NCBI GenBank assembly: GCA_029204225.1
Contig: CM055110.1
Coordinates: forward strand, 33,739,174 to 33,803,173
Reading direction: 5' to 3'
DNA length: 64,000 nucleotides
From: Diphasiastrum complanatum
Lineage: Eukaryota; Streptophyta; Lycopodiopsida; Lycopodiales; Lycopodiaceae
The notes beneath the pieces are model-generated. The model did not search any database. It saw only the letters and a program-made list of their open reading frames with translations, and was not told the DNA's origin. Position numbers and translations under genes: made by a program. This document shows, piece by piece, positions 35,400 through 45,965 of the stretch. Each line of letters begins with the position of its first letter. The stretch's first letter is position 1.

Positions 35400-35774
35400 T
35401 CATATCTTGATTTCCATGCTAATCTCAAATATAATGAGGCTAAATACTTCATTATGTAGATAAGTGTCCTTAGAGGATGATTCACTTACTCTCATAAAGG
35501 GTTTACAATTTGCCTCAATACATGAAAAAAGACAAATTTTCACACTATGAGTGAACAAATCACTCTTGCTCTTGCAAGACTCAAGAGCATACATTTGATG
35601 AAATAACCATTTGATTTCTAATTGATCTAAAATCAATTTCAAATCATTAAGAACATCAACTATGTTCTCAAGAGAGACATCATGCTCAACTAGTATTGCT
35701 TTACTCCAACTTTGAGTTGCAAAAGTCTCACTAAAGCAAATTGATTCACCAAATGACATAAGAGAAGCAAGCAT
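35400..35774 (-). pseudogene. Degenerate copia RT start, copy 1
   Basis: The frame ICFSETFATQSWSKAILVEH resembles the RT opening (F.EA....W..AM..E) and is paralogous to the end of the 36041-37141 frame, with the shared tail S..S..DTY.H. This suggests a partial duplication within the element. Confidence 0.5.
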
Positions 35775-36040
35775 GAGATGTATACCACTTGAAATGTGCT
35801 ACTCTTTCCCTTGAAATGTGAGCCATATGAGCTCAACCATGTCTCTTGATATTCTTCTTGGAATCATAACTTGAGAAGGACTCTCCTCCTCAATCCTTGG
35901 CACACTTGAACCTTGAGATGATTCCTCAAGATCAACTTCTTGGTGCTCCTCCTTGATGGAAATCCGAGACCTCCATGTCTCAAAATGATCACAACAAACA
36001 TGATCATATAATGTGCACTTCGTATGATCATCAACATTAC

Positions 36041-37141
36041 TTATGCTAGAACCATAAGTCCAAAATCACCATAGCTTGGCATGATTTTTCTAATATTGAA
36101 ATCAAAAAGTATTTCCATCTCAATAAGGCTAACTAATTGCTTATGGATATAAGTGTCCACTTTGGATGTTTCACTTATTTTCATAAGAAGTTTACAACTT
36201 GCCTTTAAAATTGAAAATTTACAATTTTCAACATTATGAATGAACACATCATTCATGATCTTATTGAAACCAAAAGAAAATACATCATGAAGACATTTCC
36301 ATTTCCTTGTCTTTATACTCAATGTAAGTTTACAAGGAAAACATGCTTTGTTATCTATTAAGGCATCGCACTCAACTAGTATTGCCTTAATCCACATTTG
36401 AGATACAAAAATCTCTTCAAAGCAAAATGGTCCTTCAAAATATGTCATGAGAGCATAAATGGAACTATTTTCATTTTGTGATTGCTCCTCCTTAATCTTG
36501 CTTGGTTTCTCTTGGATCATAACAATAACTTTGAACTTATCAAAAGTTCCAAACAAAATGCATTCCAAGGACATGAAATAAATCCAAGTGACATTAATGA
36601 AAGTGACATCTATCTTTGCATCTTGAACCAAACAATGCACTTCCAAATAAAAATCCTCAAAAGGTTTGAAATGTGTGGTGATGGACTTTTGAACACAAAT
36701 CTTGTAAGTCCTTGTGAGACTCCAAGCCTCATGCATCTTTCCACAAAAGAAACACCTTTCTTTGGATTTGTCCTTCTTGCCTTTGCACTTTGAACTTGAA
36801 GCTCCATCCTTCACCTTGGCCCCCTTGCTTTGGTTATCCTTGGATGGATTGGTCTTCATTTTGTAGCATCTTGAGACAAAATGATCTCTCTTGCCACAAA
36901 GGTTGCATTTAGGATCCTTACTTGCCTCCAATAGGTTGCCACCTATTGATGCCATGATGAGGAAGTAAAACCTTGTGATATGACTTTTCAAAATGTAATT
37001 TGTGACTCTCAAGAAACTAGATTTGAACACATTCAACAATCTAGAAGGATCTACACAATATCTAGACCACAAATTTTGAATCATATCTCTTTTCAACCTA
37101 GTCAAATGGAAACTGAGCTTTGCTTTGATCACTAGGACCAA
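36041..37141 (-). pseudogene. Copia gag zinc-knuckle piece and degenerate RT start, copy 2
   Basis: The frame has the zinc knuckle CNLCGKRDHFVSRC (about residue 78), a lysine-rich linker, a second partial knuckle CFFCGKMHE and, after about residue 235, FCFEEIFVSQMWIKAILVEC, like an RT opening. Protease and integrase between them are missing. It belongs to the second body that shares the LTR at 34593-35241. Confidence 0.55.
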
Positions 37142-37176
37142 AGCACTCTATCAAATCACAAGAGTCAGATCCAAAC

Positions 37177-37831
37177 ACCCCTATTGGACTCAACAAACAC
37201 CAATGACTCTTTCTTTTGAGAGTTGGAATGGATTTGAAAAGATTTGACACCTATACTCCCAATGGGATCACAACTTGACCCTCACCCTCTCACAAAGAAA
37301 GTTGTATTAGAACTTATTTGAGTTTCATACATACAATGTCAAATTTTTGTTCAAAAAATGAATTCATTCACCCCTATTGGACTCCACCAAGTACCAATGA
37401 CTCTACCTCTTTAGAGTTGGAATGAAATTCAAATTTTCAGACTGTGATGCTTATTTCTCACTTAGATATGTGCTTACAAAGAGCTAATGTCACTTAGCAA
37501 GATTTGATCACCATGAAGAAGACAATTTTTCCACCAAAGTAAAGAAATGAGTTACTAGATCTTGCCCTCTACAAAGGAAGAAGCTCTTAGGATTTTTGGA
37601 TCAAACACTACACATGTGACTCACACACCTCTATGACTCTCTTTCAAGCCAAACAAAACTCAACTCTTTGAGTAGGAGTGGAACAATGTGACTTAGATCT
37701 CAAAAATCACTTCTAGAACTCTCCAACAATGCCAATCACTCTAAGTTACTAGATCTTGTCCTCTCCAAAGGAAGGAACTCTTGGAATTTTGGATCACACT
37801 CTCCACATGTGCCTCACACACCTCTATGACA
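37177..37831. repeat. Two tandem duplications of about 193 bp
   Basis: CACCCCTATTGGACTC plus 40 further matching bases occurs at 37177 and 37369 (192 apart). A separate 85-bp segment starting GTTACTAGATCTTG occurs at 37551 and 37745 (194 apart). Both duplications have the same period but different sequence. The rest to 38580 has no recognisable gene. Confidence 0.65.
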
Positions 37832-38794
37832 CATTTTCAGGTCATTAAACACTAAGAACTATGAGTAGGAGTGAAACAATGTGACTAGGATCTCAAAATC
37901 CTATCTAGAACTCTCAAAACCTAGATTGACAATGCTATCTTGAAGTTTTTCTCTACAATGGGTATGATTTAGTGCTCTTTGACAAAGGTCACCAGGTTAG
38001 GTGCCTTACCTACCTCCAAACAAATGTCAATAACTCAATCTAGGATCAATTATTTTGATTGAAATCACTTGCACCTATATCCTTATTCAAATAGCTTCCA
38101 AACATGTGCTCACTTGCTTGATTTGGTTCTACCTTGAGATCACAACAAATACTCAAAGTGGATGGATCTCACACGTGCCTGATGACATTAGTCCGTACTG
38201 TACCTGCAATGAACCCAAAAAATAGATTTTTGGCCGAGTTAGAACAAAAATCCTATTGGAAACTAGTCGAGATCACAAAATCCTCAAATTTGATCTTTCA
38301 CTCTCACAACTTGTATGAAGCACAAACTTAAAAATCACTTAGATATGGTGCAAGTACAAGTACACCAGCCTCTCACACATGTGGTAAGTACACTTGAAAC
38401 TCACACACTCATTTGTACTTCAAATCTAGGCATTCATTCACAAAGAACATGATTAATAGAGTGAAAACACTTAGATTGCTCCCAAGTCAATGTCTTTCTT
38501 CTTCATACCTCAAAGTGGATCCGTCATGGATTAAATACAAAATCATCATACTCTCTCTCTAAGACACTTCCAGCATGTGTGAGACAGGTCATAGTGCTTA
38601 TCCATATCCACTTTGGCTAAGATTCAATTAATTTGCCACATCATCATTGGTGGCTAGTGTTGACCTTCTAGATTCCTACAAATTAGGAGATAGGTCCTAC
38701 GATCTAGGAGATTTGACTTTTGACTTGTATGAAAACTATATACAATGGATCTAAACTTTCTATATGATATTTCACAAGTGGGAGACCACTCTTA

Positions 38795-38965
38795 CCCATA
38801 TGATATAGCATTTTCTACCACTAGAATGGTGCCAAGTGGCATAATTTTACTAAACTAGTTTTTGGCCAATTTAGCCACTAGTTTCCAAATTAAATGATAT
38901 GTACAACCTATATGATCTATCTAAATGACTTAGGCATAGATTTCACACATGGGAACAGGCTCCAC
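38795..38965 (-). repeat. Copia LTR fragment, inverted relative to 63282-63400
   Basis: On the minus strand ACATGTGTGGAGCCTGTTCC, then TAGGTTGTACATAT and GCCAAAAACTAGTTT match the plus strand at 63282-63400. This is the same LTR family in opposite orientation. It lies about 280 bp upstream of the ParB-like ORF. Confidence 0.65.
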
Positions 38966-39248
38966 ACATGTCTAATGATGATAGGTATAAGTCATTATGG
39001 TATTTACAAGATTTAACCAAGTTAGCTTTTGCCAATTTTAACAGAACCAAATTTGGTTTCACCTCTGATTCTAGACCAACGATCAATAAACGTGCATGAA
39101 AAATCTTGAAATAGAAATAGTCATACAACAAGGAGACAACTGTGGACTTAATTTCCAACATTATCTAACTCGAATAACATGATTGTTACCCTTGGTCCAT
39201 TTGTGCGAAAAGAAGTACCATTTGAAAAATGAAGAACCCTAGAAGAAA

Positions 39249-39920
39249 ATGAAGGGCAAGGTTCATGAAGGTCCCCAAATGGATAAATCAAAGAAACAGC
39301 TGGCAGAGAAGAACAAAATGGATAAGGAAATTGAACTGAGAAGCTCTTCTGGAGAAGAAACAGAAAAGGAGTTGTTTGGATTTATGTTGAGTAGTGGGGT
39401 TTCTAGTTATGAGCAGAGTATTATACATGAGAGTGTGATCAGGGACAAACTAGTCAGTCACCAAATCTTTCAATTACCAATTTCTAGAATTCATAGAACA
39501 CCGGTTGATCCAAGTACTCAACGAAGACCTCTTGAAGTTCGGGCTTTGCATAAAGTTCATGTATCAAATTTGATGAAGAAAATGAAACTTAATCCTCATG
39601 CAATTCTTGTTCCATTCATCGTGGTAGTGGATCCTGATGAATGCCCATCTAAGAAAGACTTCAAAGTGGAAAAGACCATGAATTATAATTACTTTGTTAT
39701 TGGTGGGTCGCATGCTGCTGAGGCATGCAGACAACTGATGGCTATGTACCCTACCTCCATGGTCTTCGGTATTGTGGATTGCAAGGTTTTCATAGGCTTA
39801 ACGACCGAAGAAGAGAAACTGCTAGCCTGGGCCACAATAATGATAATGATTGTCGAGCAAAGATGTCCTTTATTTTCCATCATGAATGTGAGGACCATCT
39901 TGTTAGCATGGGAAGGTTGA
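39249..39920 (+). CDS. ParB-like N-terminal ORF (223 aa as read)
   Basis: The open frame starts at ATG 39249. Residues 1-60 are charged, and residues 78-195 resemble the ParB/sulfiredoxin fold: LMKKMKLNPHAILVPFIVVV, then NYFVIGGSHAAEACRQL (the GG.H box at 151-155, the place of the ParB G.R/H motif) and DCKVFIGLTTEEEKLLAW. After residue 195 the homologous reading moves to another frame (HNNDNDCRAKMSF), so a one-base indel near 39825 ends the true frame. Confidence 0.7.
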   Translation: MKGKVHEGPQMDKSKKQLAEKNKMDKEIELRSSSGEETEKELFGFMLSSGVSSYEQSIIHESVIRDKLVSHQIFQLPISRIHRTPVDPSTQRRPLEVRALHKVHVSNLMKKMKLNPHAILVPFIVVVDPDECPSKKDFKVEKTMNYNYFVIGGSHAAEACRQLMAMYPTSMVFGIVDCKVFIGLTTEEEKLLAWATIMIMIVEQRCPLFSIMNVRTILLAWEG

Positions 39921-40403
39921 TACAAATCTCAAGCGCACATGTTTGCTTGAAGTCGGAGTTTTTATTGATGAGTCAAAGAGGTCAGACGGATTAAGATGTT
40001 TTAATCCGTTATTTCAAGTGGCTTTCCATAGTGAAAAAATCTGGGAGCTTCAATATAAAATCTTTACTATGTGGGAGAACAAGGAGCTAAAAGACCAAAA
40101 GACTGGTAGAATAAAAGATGAAATTGTAGGTGGAAAAAAATCAAAAAATAAAATAAAAAATTTGCTTGTGGAGGAACAGTCAAAGAATATGAAAGGACAT
40201 CTTTGGAGATCCTTGTAGGGAGTCAAAGACGAGGTAGTACTCATCTCTATTTTGACTCGAGTTACTGAGAAGATGTTGTCTATAGAAGAAATGGCCAAAG
40301 AATTTTCCAAGTACGTATATTGCTAATAAGTGTGCCTTAATTTAATTTAAGTGTGCTTAGTTTTTTATTTAATCATGTGCCTTACATTATTTCTTTTTTG
40401 TAG

Positions 40404-40545
40404 TCATAAAATTTTCATGAGAATACAAGAAGTCATGGTGCAGAGGCTGGCTTATAGAAATTGGGAGGAAGTCATAACAAACTATCCGCTTTCAAGCTCT
40501 CATGCTGCCCTTTCCGAATATTTCTTGTCGTTTAAAATTTTTAAG
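40404..40545 (+). CDS. Linker exon of the ParB-methyltransferase locus
   Basis: Preceded by TTCTTTTTTGTAG and ended by AAG/GTGATA. Joined to the exon before (ending TCCAA at 40310) it continues in phase as FSNHKIFMRIQEVMVQRLAY and on to HAALSEYFLSFKIFK. Both splice borders fit the plant consensus. Confidence 0.6.
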
Positions 40546-40627
40546 GTGATACTTATTTTCATTTCCTTATTTGTTTTGTTTGATGGTCTTATTTATAATC
40601 TAAAGCGATGATTTATGTTTTTTACAG

Positions 40628-41090
40628 CCAAAGTGAGTGAAGGGTGTGGATACAGTTGATTGCCACCCAATTTTTTAATGCATATAGAGAGGGCAAAACA
40701 AGAGCGCATGAGAATTGAAATCTGCCGTAACATGTCTTCTCTTTCGGAAGAATTTAAGACCTTTATGAATAATGATCCTACTATTAACCTCGTGTATAAT
40801 AAAGTTTGTTGGGAAGGTACAACAACTGATATCAATTCTGCCCCTAAAGGATTACAACCTGGCCATTGCTGATATTCTGTATGGGTTTCGCTTGCCGAAT
40901 TCTATTAATGATGAGAAAACATTTACCTTCAAATAGATACTGTAGATGATTGTAGATTTCAAAGCTTTGATCACAACTCAAATGAAGAGATTTATTGTAT
41001 TTCATAGTGCTGCACAAACAGCTTCGGTGCTTGCATCATGAAGAGAGCACACTCATGGAGCTGAAAATATGATGTGATGAGATGTGGTTC
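40628..41090 (+). pseudogene. Methyltransferase motif IV-VI region
   Basis: The frame from 40660 (PPNFLMHIERAKQERMRIEI) is followed, one base out of phase from 40850, by NLAIADILYGFRLPN, the expected position of catalytic motif IV (usually DPPY plus hydrophobics), and then by RFIVFHSAAQTASVLAS and EHTHGAENMM, which fit the strand and loop of motifs V-VI. In-frame stops occur at about 40934 and 40943 and near 41038. DILY in place of DPPY would be expected to abolish catalysis. Confidence 0.6.
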
Positions 41091-41176
41091 ATAAAATAAA
41101 TATATTTGCTCACAAATATTTTATTAGTCTTATAGACTAAGAGAAAATATTTTCTTACAAAAATTATTTTCTACAG

Positions 41177-41462
41177 GCACAAAACAAATATTAACTTTGC
41201 TCCAAGGTCCACATTATTAAGCTCTTTTGAAATGATCAGCATTGGGTATTTTGATAGCCTTGAAAAGAAGCGTGTTAAGGCTCATTGCAATGAAGACTGC
41301 ATCAATGTCTTTGGTTTTCCTGCCGCGACACGTAAGTTGAGGCATATTGAGGGGTCTCATGCCCTCGTCAACCCTTACCAAAAGCCTCAAAGATTAATAA
41401 ACAAACTGATTACATTGTTTTCAAACCATGGTGAATGGTTATTGGATTTGTTTGCTGAAACA
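41177..41462 (+). CDS. Methyltransferase exon with KP..L and motif I start
   Basis: After a TTTTCTACAG acceptor the exon reads NINFAPRSTLLSSFEMISIG, RKLRHIEGSHALVNPYQKP and QRLINKLITLFSNHGEWLLD+LFAE. KP..L...LI..FS..G..LLDLF is the signature that precedes the F.G.G.T SAM-binding loop in beta-order methyltransferases. The loop itself (expected SGSGTT) is replaced by ETC, so it is either in a lost exon or mutated; the donor is unclear. Confidence 0.65.
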
Positions 41463-41555
41463 TGTATTAAAAATTTCATTTGTGATTTTTTACATTCATT
41501 TATTTTTTGAATATTATTCCGAATATGAGTGATTAAAACACATTGGTCTATGTAG

Positions 41556-41876
41556 GGACCAAAACATTGTGCTGTAAAATCTTGAAGAAATTGCGTAGCG
41601 TTGGAACTTGATGAAACCCAAGCGCGATATATTGAAATGCGTGTGGATGCCTACATGAGCTTCCAAACAAAGATCAGGAGGTTGGTCATTGCTTTGAATG
41701 ATAAAATTCAAAGCACATCTATGGAGTCCATGCCTTCGACTCATTGTGAGAAAGCTGAATTGGGAGAATTAGCTGATAAAATTCTTTTAGATGAAGAAAC
41801 AAATCCCTCCGTTGAAGTTGTTGCATCCCAAGAAGAAAAGACTGTTGAAAATGATGACCAAAATTTAGATATTTAG
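41556..41876 (+). CDS. Methyltransferase C-terminal exon with internal stop
   Basis: After a CTATGTAG acceptor the frame reads GPKHCAVKS, stop (TGA 41583-41585), then CVALELDETQARYIEMRV, the strand with the acidic SAM-ribose ligand (motif II) and the following helix. An acidic tail (ELGELADKILLDEETNPSVE) runs to the stop at 41876. Confidence 0.65.
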
Positions 41877-41879
41877 AAT

Positions 41880-42280
41880 ATCTAAATTTGACACATTTCA
41901 AGCTTGACTTTTGGAATACTTTAATTGAACAAATGATATTCAATATAGCAATTGCTTTGTATTGATTATTGTGTGGATATGTGTGCTTGTCAGGAATTAT
42001 CAGAATGGTAACTTTGTTATAGTGAAATAATGTTTTTAAAGCTAGAAATTTATATTTAAGATAATCTTGTTATAGTAAAATAATTTCTTTAAAGTAATCA
42101 CTAATATGGTCATGTCATAGTAGCATTACAATAAAATTTGTTGAACATAATACAATGTATAATACTTTCCTACATATTTAAAAATTGTAATGTTCTAATA
42201 CACATATTTTATATTAAAATTGTCCCTATTAAAAGCCACAACAATTAATTAATCATCTTGTTAGAAAAATTTTACACCTA
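41880..42280. other. AT-rich spacer
   Basis: No coding or repeat signal recognised between the end of the ParB-methyltransferase locus and the second methyltransferase remnant. Confidence 0.5.
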
Positions 42281-42435
42281 GCAAATTGGGTTTTAGATTT
42301 ATTTAGCGGTAGTGGCACTACCAACACATGCGCTGTTCAAAAGTTCAAAAAGGCAAGCATGTGGCTGTTGTATATTTAGATTCTAACTTAGTAGATTTGG
42401 CCTACATACGGCACTTGCCCTTGGAATGAGCTCAA
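42281..42435 (+). pseudogene. Second methyltransferase remnant with intact motif I
   Basis: The frame ANWVLDLFSGSGTTNTCAVQ carries a textbook F.G.G.T SAM-binding loop. After an A5 run the frame shifts by one and continues GKHVAVVYLDSNLVDLAYIR, the next strand with its acidic residue. It resembles but is not the same as the motif I and II exons at 41.2-41.9 kb, so it is a paralogous fragment and not the missing exon. Confidence 0.6.
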
Positions 42436-43242
42436 TATGATGCTCTACATTCCTTTAAGACAACAAATGCTCTAAATGATATTATTTTTTAGTTTATATC
42501 AAGCATTGGCATTTTAAAGAATGTAATATGGTTGAAGACATCATAAAACTTATTCACTTTGATATAAATTTGTTTTTAGTGGTTTCCTAAAACGTTGAGA
42601 TCTTTTAAAAGTGTAAAATAAGGAATAATTTTTAAATTGAATCAATCTTCTTTGAATGATCTAACAAAATTTTTGCATAATTTTTAATTTTTTTGAGATT
42701 TGTAATTGGCAAGTATATTTTATCTGTCAAAATTTATATAGATTTTAGAAACTTTACTTTTAAAAATATGTGATTTAAAATGTGAAAATAAATATGTGTT
42801 TTCAAAAATAGCTTGCACAAAAAATATTTTTTGTTGGTTGATGTATTTTTTTTTACTATTATTCGATATTCCTTAAGGAGAATCTCGCAATATTACCTAC
42901 TCAACTCGCAACGGTGTTATTTGCTAATTTTTGGTTATCATTTGTCGCATCATCATGCGACAAATCTGTCAAACCAGATGAGTCTATCTCTAATTCTACC
43001 CAAATATCTCCTAATAGCTTGGTTATTAATAAGTTGATCTTCACAAACTGATGGCGATGGTGACAACAAGGGAGATCGAGAAGCTGTGTCATGCGACGTC
43101 GATCCATCTGATGCATCACTCTAAATATCATCATTTCCTTGAGAATCATGCACATCCTCCGAAAATGTGTCAACGAGTCCATCATTATGATCTTGTTCAG
43201 GTGCATCAGTTGGCAGCGCCATGTCCTCCATGACATCTATAT
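42436..43242. other. Spacer with an unassigned acidic frame on the minus strand
   Basis: On the minus strand 43240-42950 reads as an acidic frame (VMEDMALPTDAPEQDHNDGL) with one stop. It may be the tail of an unknown protein or chance. Otherwise nothing was recognised. Confidence 0.3.
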
Positions 43243-45965
43243 CCACAAAAAGTGTTATCGGCCAACAGTTGCTCAAAGGTGATATTCGGATGAAGAGATC
43301 CAATATCAGTGACTATGTCATAGTCCTTCGCTTTGATTTCGAGATTGGCTTGTCAATAACAACACTAGACAATTTAGTCTTCGTTATTTCATCGTCCCCT
43401 TCCTCCAACGTGACCACCTTCTCTGCAGTAGCTGACTGAAGTTTAGTGTTCATAATTTCTTTCGCTTCTGCGGAGATGTCCTTTGCAAATAATTTTGCAG
43501 CATCGCGGTCATAGTCGGGGTCATTCTGAAGATCTTCTTTAGTTGTAGATTTGTTCGTCGTCTTGCTAGAAGATTTCTTCTTCGAAGGTTTTCTATGCTT
43601 CGTTGAAGATTTCTGTTCGAGTTTTGAGGAGCCTTTGCTTCTTGTTGTGACTTTGAATATCTTCTCTACGTCACTTGGCCAAGACTGGTCATATGTCTTT
43701 GCCAATTTTCCTTCAATAACATCAATCCTCTGCACAATAGCATCAGTCGAAGCTTTTGCTTTTGAGTCTGCAGCAACTGGTGTTGCTACATACTGATATT
43801 TAGGTTGCGGATTCTATGGCTGAGGGCAGTCAGGATACTTGTGACCAGGCTCCTTGCAATTCAAGCATAGCGGTACATAACCAATCGGCCTTCGCGGTTG
43901 AGGGATATACACTGGTTAGTTTTCCTATAAGATTTTTAACCTTTCGTGTATATTTTTGAAGGGATTCTTTAGTCTCCTTTTGAACATTGTTCAAACATTC
44001 AAAAATTTTAGATTTATAACCGATTTTTCTGAATTGGTTCAGAAACGCATCTTTTAGTAGTAACCAGGTTCCTACACGACATGGTTCAACTTGACTATAC
44101 CATATGCGTGCCTGCTTTCTCAGCAGTCCAGGGAAGATTCGCAGTTTGTCTGTGTCATTTCCTTCGTTATCTGCATTAGCGATTGACTCAAATTGCGAGA
44201 CATAGCTATCTGCATCATCGGAAGTAGTCCCTTTAAAATATTTGTATTTAATTTTTGAGATAGAAGTGAAACATGCAACAGGACCCTCCATATAATATTT
44301 AACAATTTCGTGGCATCACATATCCCCTTCCTCAAATGTGAAATGTCCTTGTGAACATCTGAATCACTACGTAGTGTGATTTCTTTACAATAGCGAGTTG
44401 AAAATCTTATAAAGGAGCTTTTAACATAAAGATTCTGAACAAAAAACAATGTCTTTGCCGCAAAAGTTCCAAACTGGCAAAATGAATATGTACAGAATTG
44501 TTTATAATAGTGACTTCCTTCTGTCTTGCAGATTGTGTCGAATCTCCGCAAAATAATCTACAAGGTTTTGCTCCCAATCCACGTAAAGACTAAAAAGTTC
44601 AGGATAGGCCATATTTACATTAATCAGCAAATCTGCATCGTCGAAAGCGCCTAAATCCGCAACAACTCGTGTTTTGTACAGTTGAAATTGCAACTTTCGC
44701 TTCCAAAAATGTTGCTTATTGTCTTCCTTCGCAAAAATTGGAATTTTTTGATTCGAATGTATTGAGAGCATACATAGCAGAAGAGCCTATGTATAACTCT
44801 GCTGAACCGAAAGACACGACCTGGAATTTACCCTGAATTATGCCCCAACTGAGACATCCTTTCTGCTCGATAGATAACTGGGCCCATAACTAGAGAAAGT
44901 CGTCCTTGTCCCATGGTTGCTTCCAATTGTTGAAGGCGATGCCTACTGCGCCTAGTAGCATCATGTAATCCACACGCCATCGTAATTTAATGTTAAATGC
45001 CTGTGGACACCACTTTCAGAATTGTGCAGCAAATGCACGGAATCTTTCAACACTTACCTTTGACTGGTTTCGACATGTTCACTTTGCCTGAGTAGTTACT
45101 ATGGCCAAGTCCTGAGTGCAACTCAGCAGCTAACTTCTGGTCTTCTAGCTACTGCTTGAGATCTGACAACTCCTGTTCGAGCTTGTCGATCTTCGTGACT
45201 GCCTCCAAATACTCTGGATGGTCAGTAACTCCCGAGCAGGTATGCACAACTTGAATTTGCTGCGTCATCAATGCGTAGCAGGGCCTCAAGGTATTCTTCG
45301 TGAGAGTCAGGCCCACTGCAAGTTGGGGTGGCTTCACCAGATAGCTCCTTCAACTCAGCCAATTCTTCCTCGACAAGAGCCTTCGCATCCTCGAGCGGTT
45401 GCATGAACTTGACTCAAAATTTTTCGAGCATCTGGCCTTGGAGCTGGTTCAGCTTTGAGAGGCCAATTGTAATTGAGCCTGCATTGCTGCATAAGGCAAA
45501 CACAGCTTCTGTCTTTATTCGTGTGGCTCACTCCTCCTGCAATTGTTTCTGGAGAGCGACATTGTGTTTATTTGCAGCCAACAGTTGTTTTTCAAAGAAT
45601 TATTTTGAGTATAAAAATTTACAGACTTGGCCTCAATCGTCTTATTAGTCTGCTTCAAAAAATCAGCTTCATTTATTGCAGCCTGAAGCTGTGTTTCGAG
45701 AGAACAATTTTGTTCAATCAGTTGCGTGTTGTCTGATTCTAGCGAGTCTAACTTCTCGTAGAACTCTTTTCCTCTCTGCTTGTATCAAGTCAAGGATCGT
45801 TTTCTGATTATATCGATCAAAATCATAGATATCAGCCACTAAATTCTTGGCTTTCTCTGACATGTTGCAGAACAACTGGGGCTGGTTAGCTGGTTCATCT
45901 TCTTGGTCGTCTGCTGTCCCAGTGTCACCTAATGGTGCTATTCGTCCACTGCTTGAAGTGTGCAT
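43243..45965 (-). pseudogene. Gypsy family G copy 2: gag, truncated at both ends
   Basis: In order on the minus strand: DFDRYNQKTILDLIQAERK (45.8 kb), coiled-coil part, HFWKRKSQFQLYKTRVVADL (44.7 kb), a retrotransposon gag domain (DADSYVSQFESIANADNEGN, RIFPGLLRKQARIWYSQVEP, 44.2-43.9 kb) and the lysine/serine-rich linker before protease (43.7-43.3 kb). It stops at about 43243 in the sequence QLLA.N, where unrelated DNA begins. Near 44282-44345 a short insert consists of a polypurine tract and the first 40 bp of another LTR family. The 5' end lacks the gag start found in copy 3. Confidence 0.8.

Larger units (their letters stand above)
39249..41876 (+). pseudogene. ParB-like domain fused to a beta-order DNA amino-methyltransferase, intron-containing
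   Basis: A split gene that reads N to C: ParB-like domain (39.48-39.83 kb); a basic linker (to 40310); a helical exon (40404-40545); methyltransferase motif IV region (40628-41090); exons with KP..L/motif I (41177-41462) and motif II (41556-41876), ending at a TAA/TAG-type stop at 41876. Catalytic motif IV preceding motif I is the beta order of N6-adenine/N4-cytosine enzymes. ParB-methyltransferase fusions are known from phages and integrative elements. Introns with GTACGT, GTGATA donors and TTTTTTGTAG, TTTTTTACAG acceptors keep phase. Damage: frameshifts near 39825 and 40845, stops near 40934 and at 41583, degenerate IV (DILY for DPPY) and a lost motif I tail. No relative of this gene was recognised among ordinary plant genes. 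Confidence 0.7.

Noticed and set aside
39249-41876. Bacterial contamination as the source of the ParB-methyltransferase locus
   Set aside because: Spliceosomal-type introns, high AT content matching the surroundings and flanking plant retrotransposon fragments argue for nuclear DNA.
42281-42435. The missing motif I exon of the ParB-methyltransferase gene
   Set aside because: It lies downstream of the final exon and carries its own copy of the following strand, so it is a paralogous fragment, not a skipped exon.
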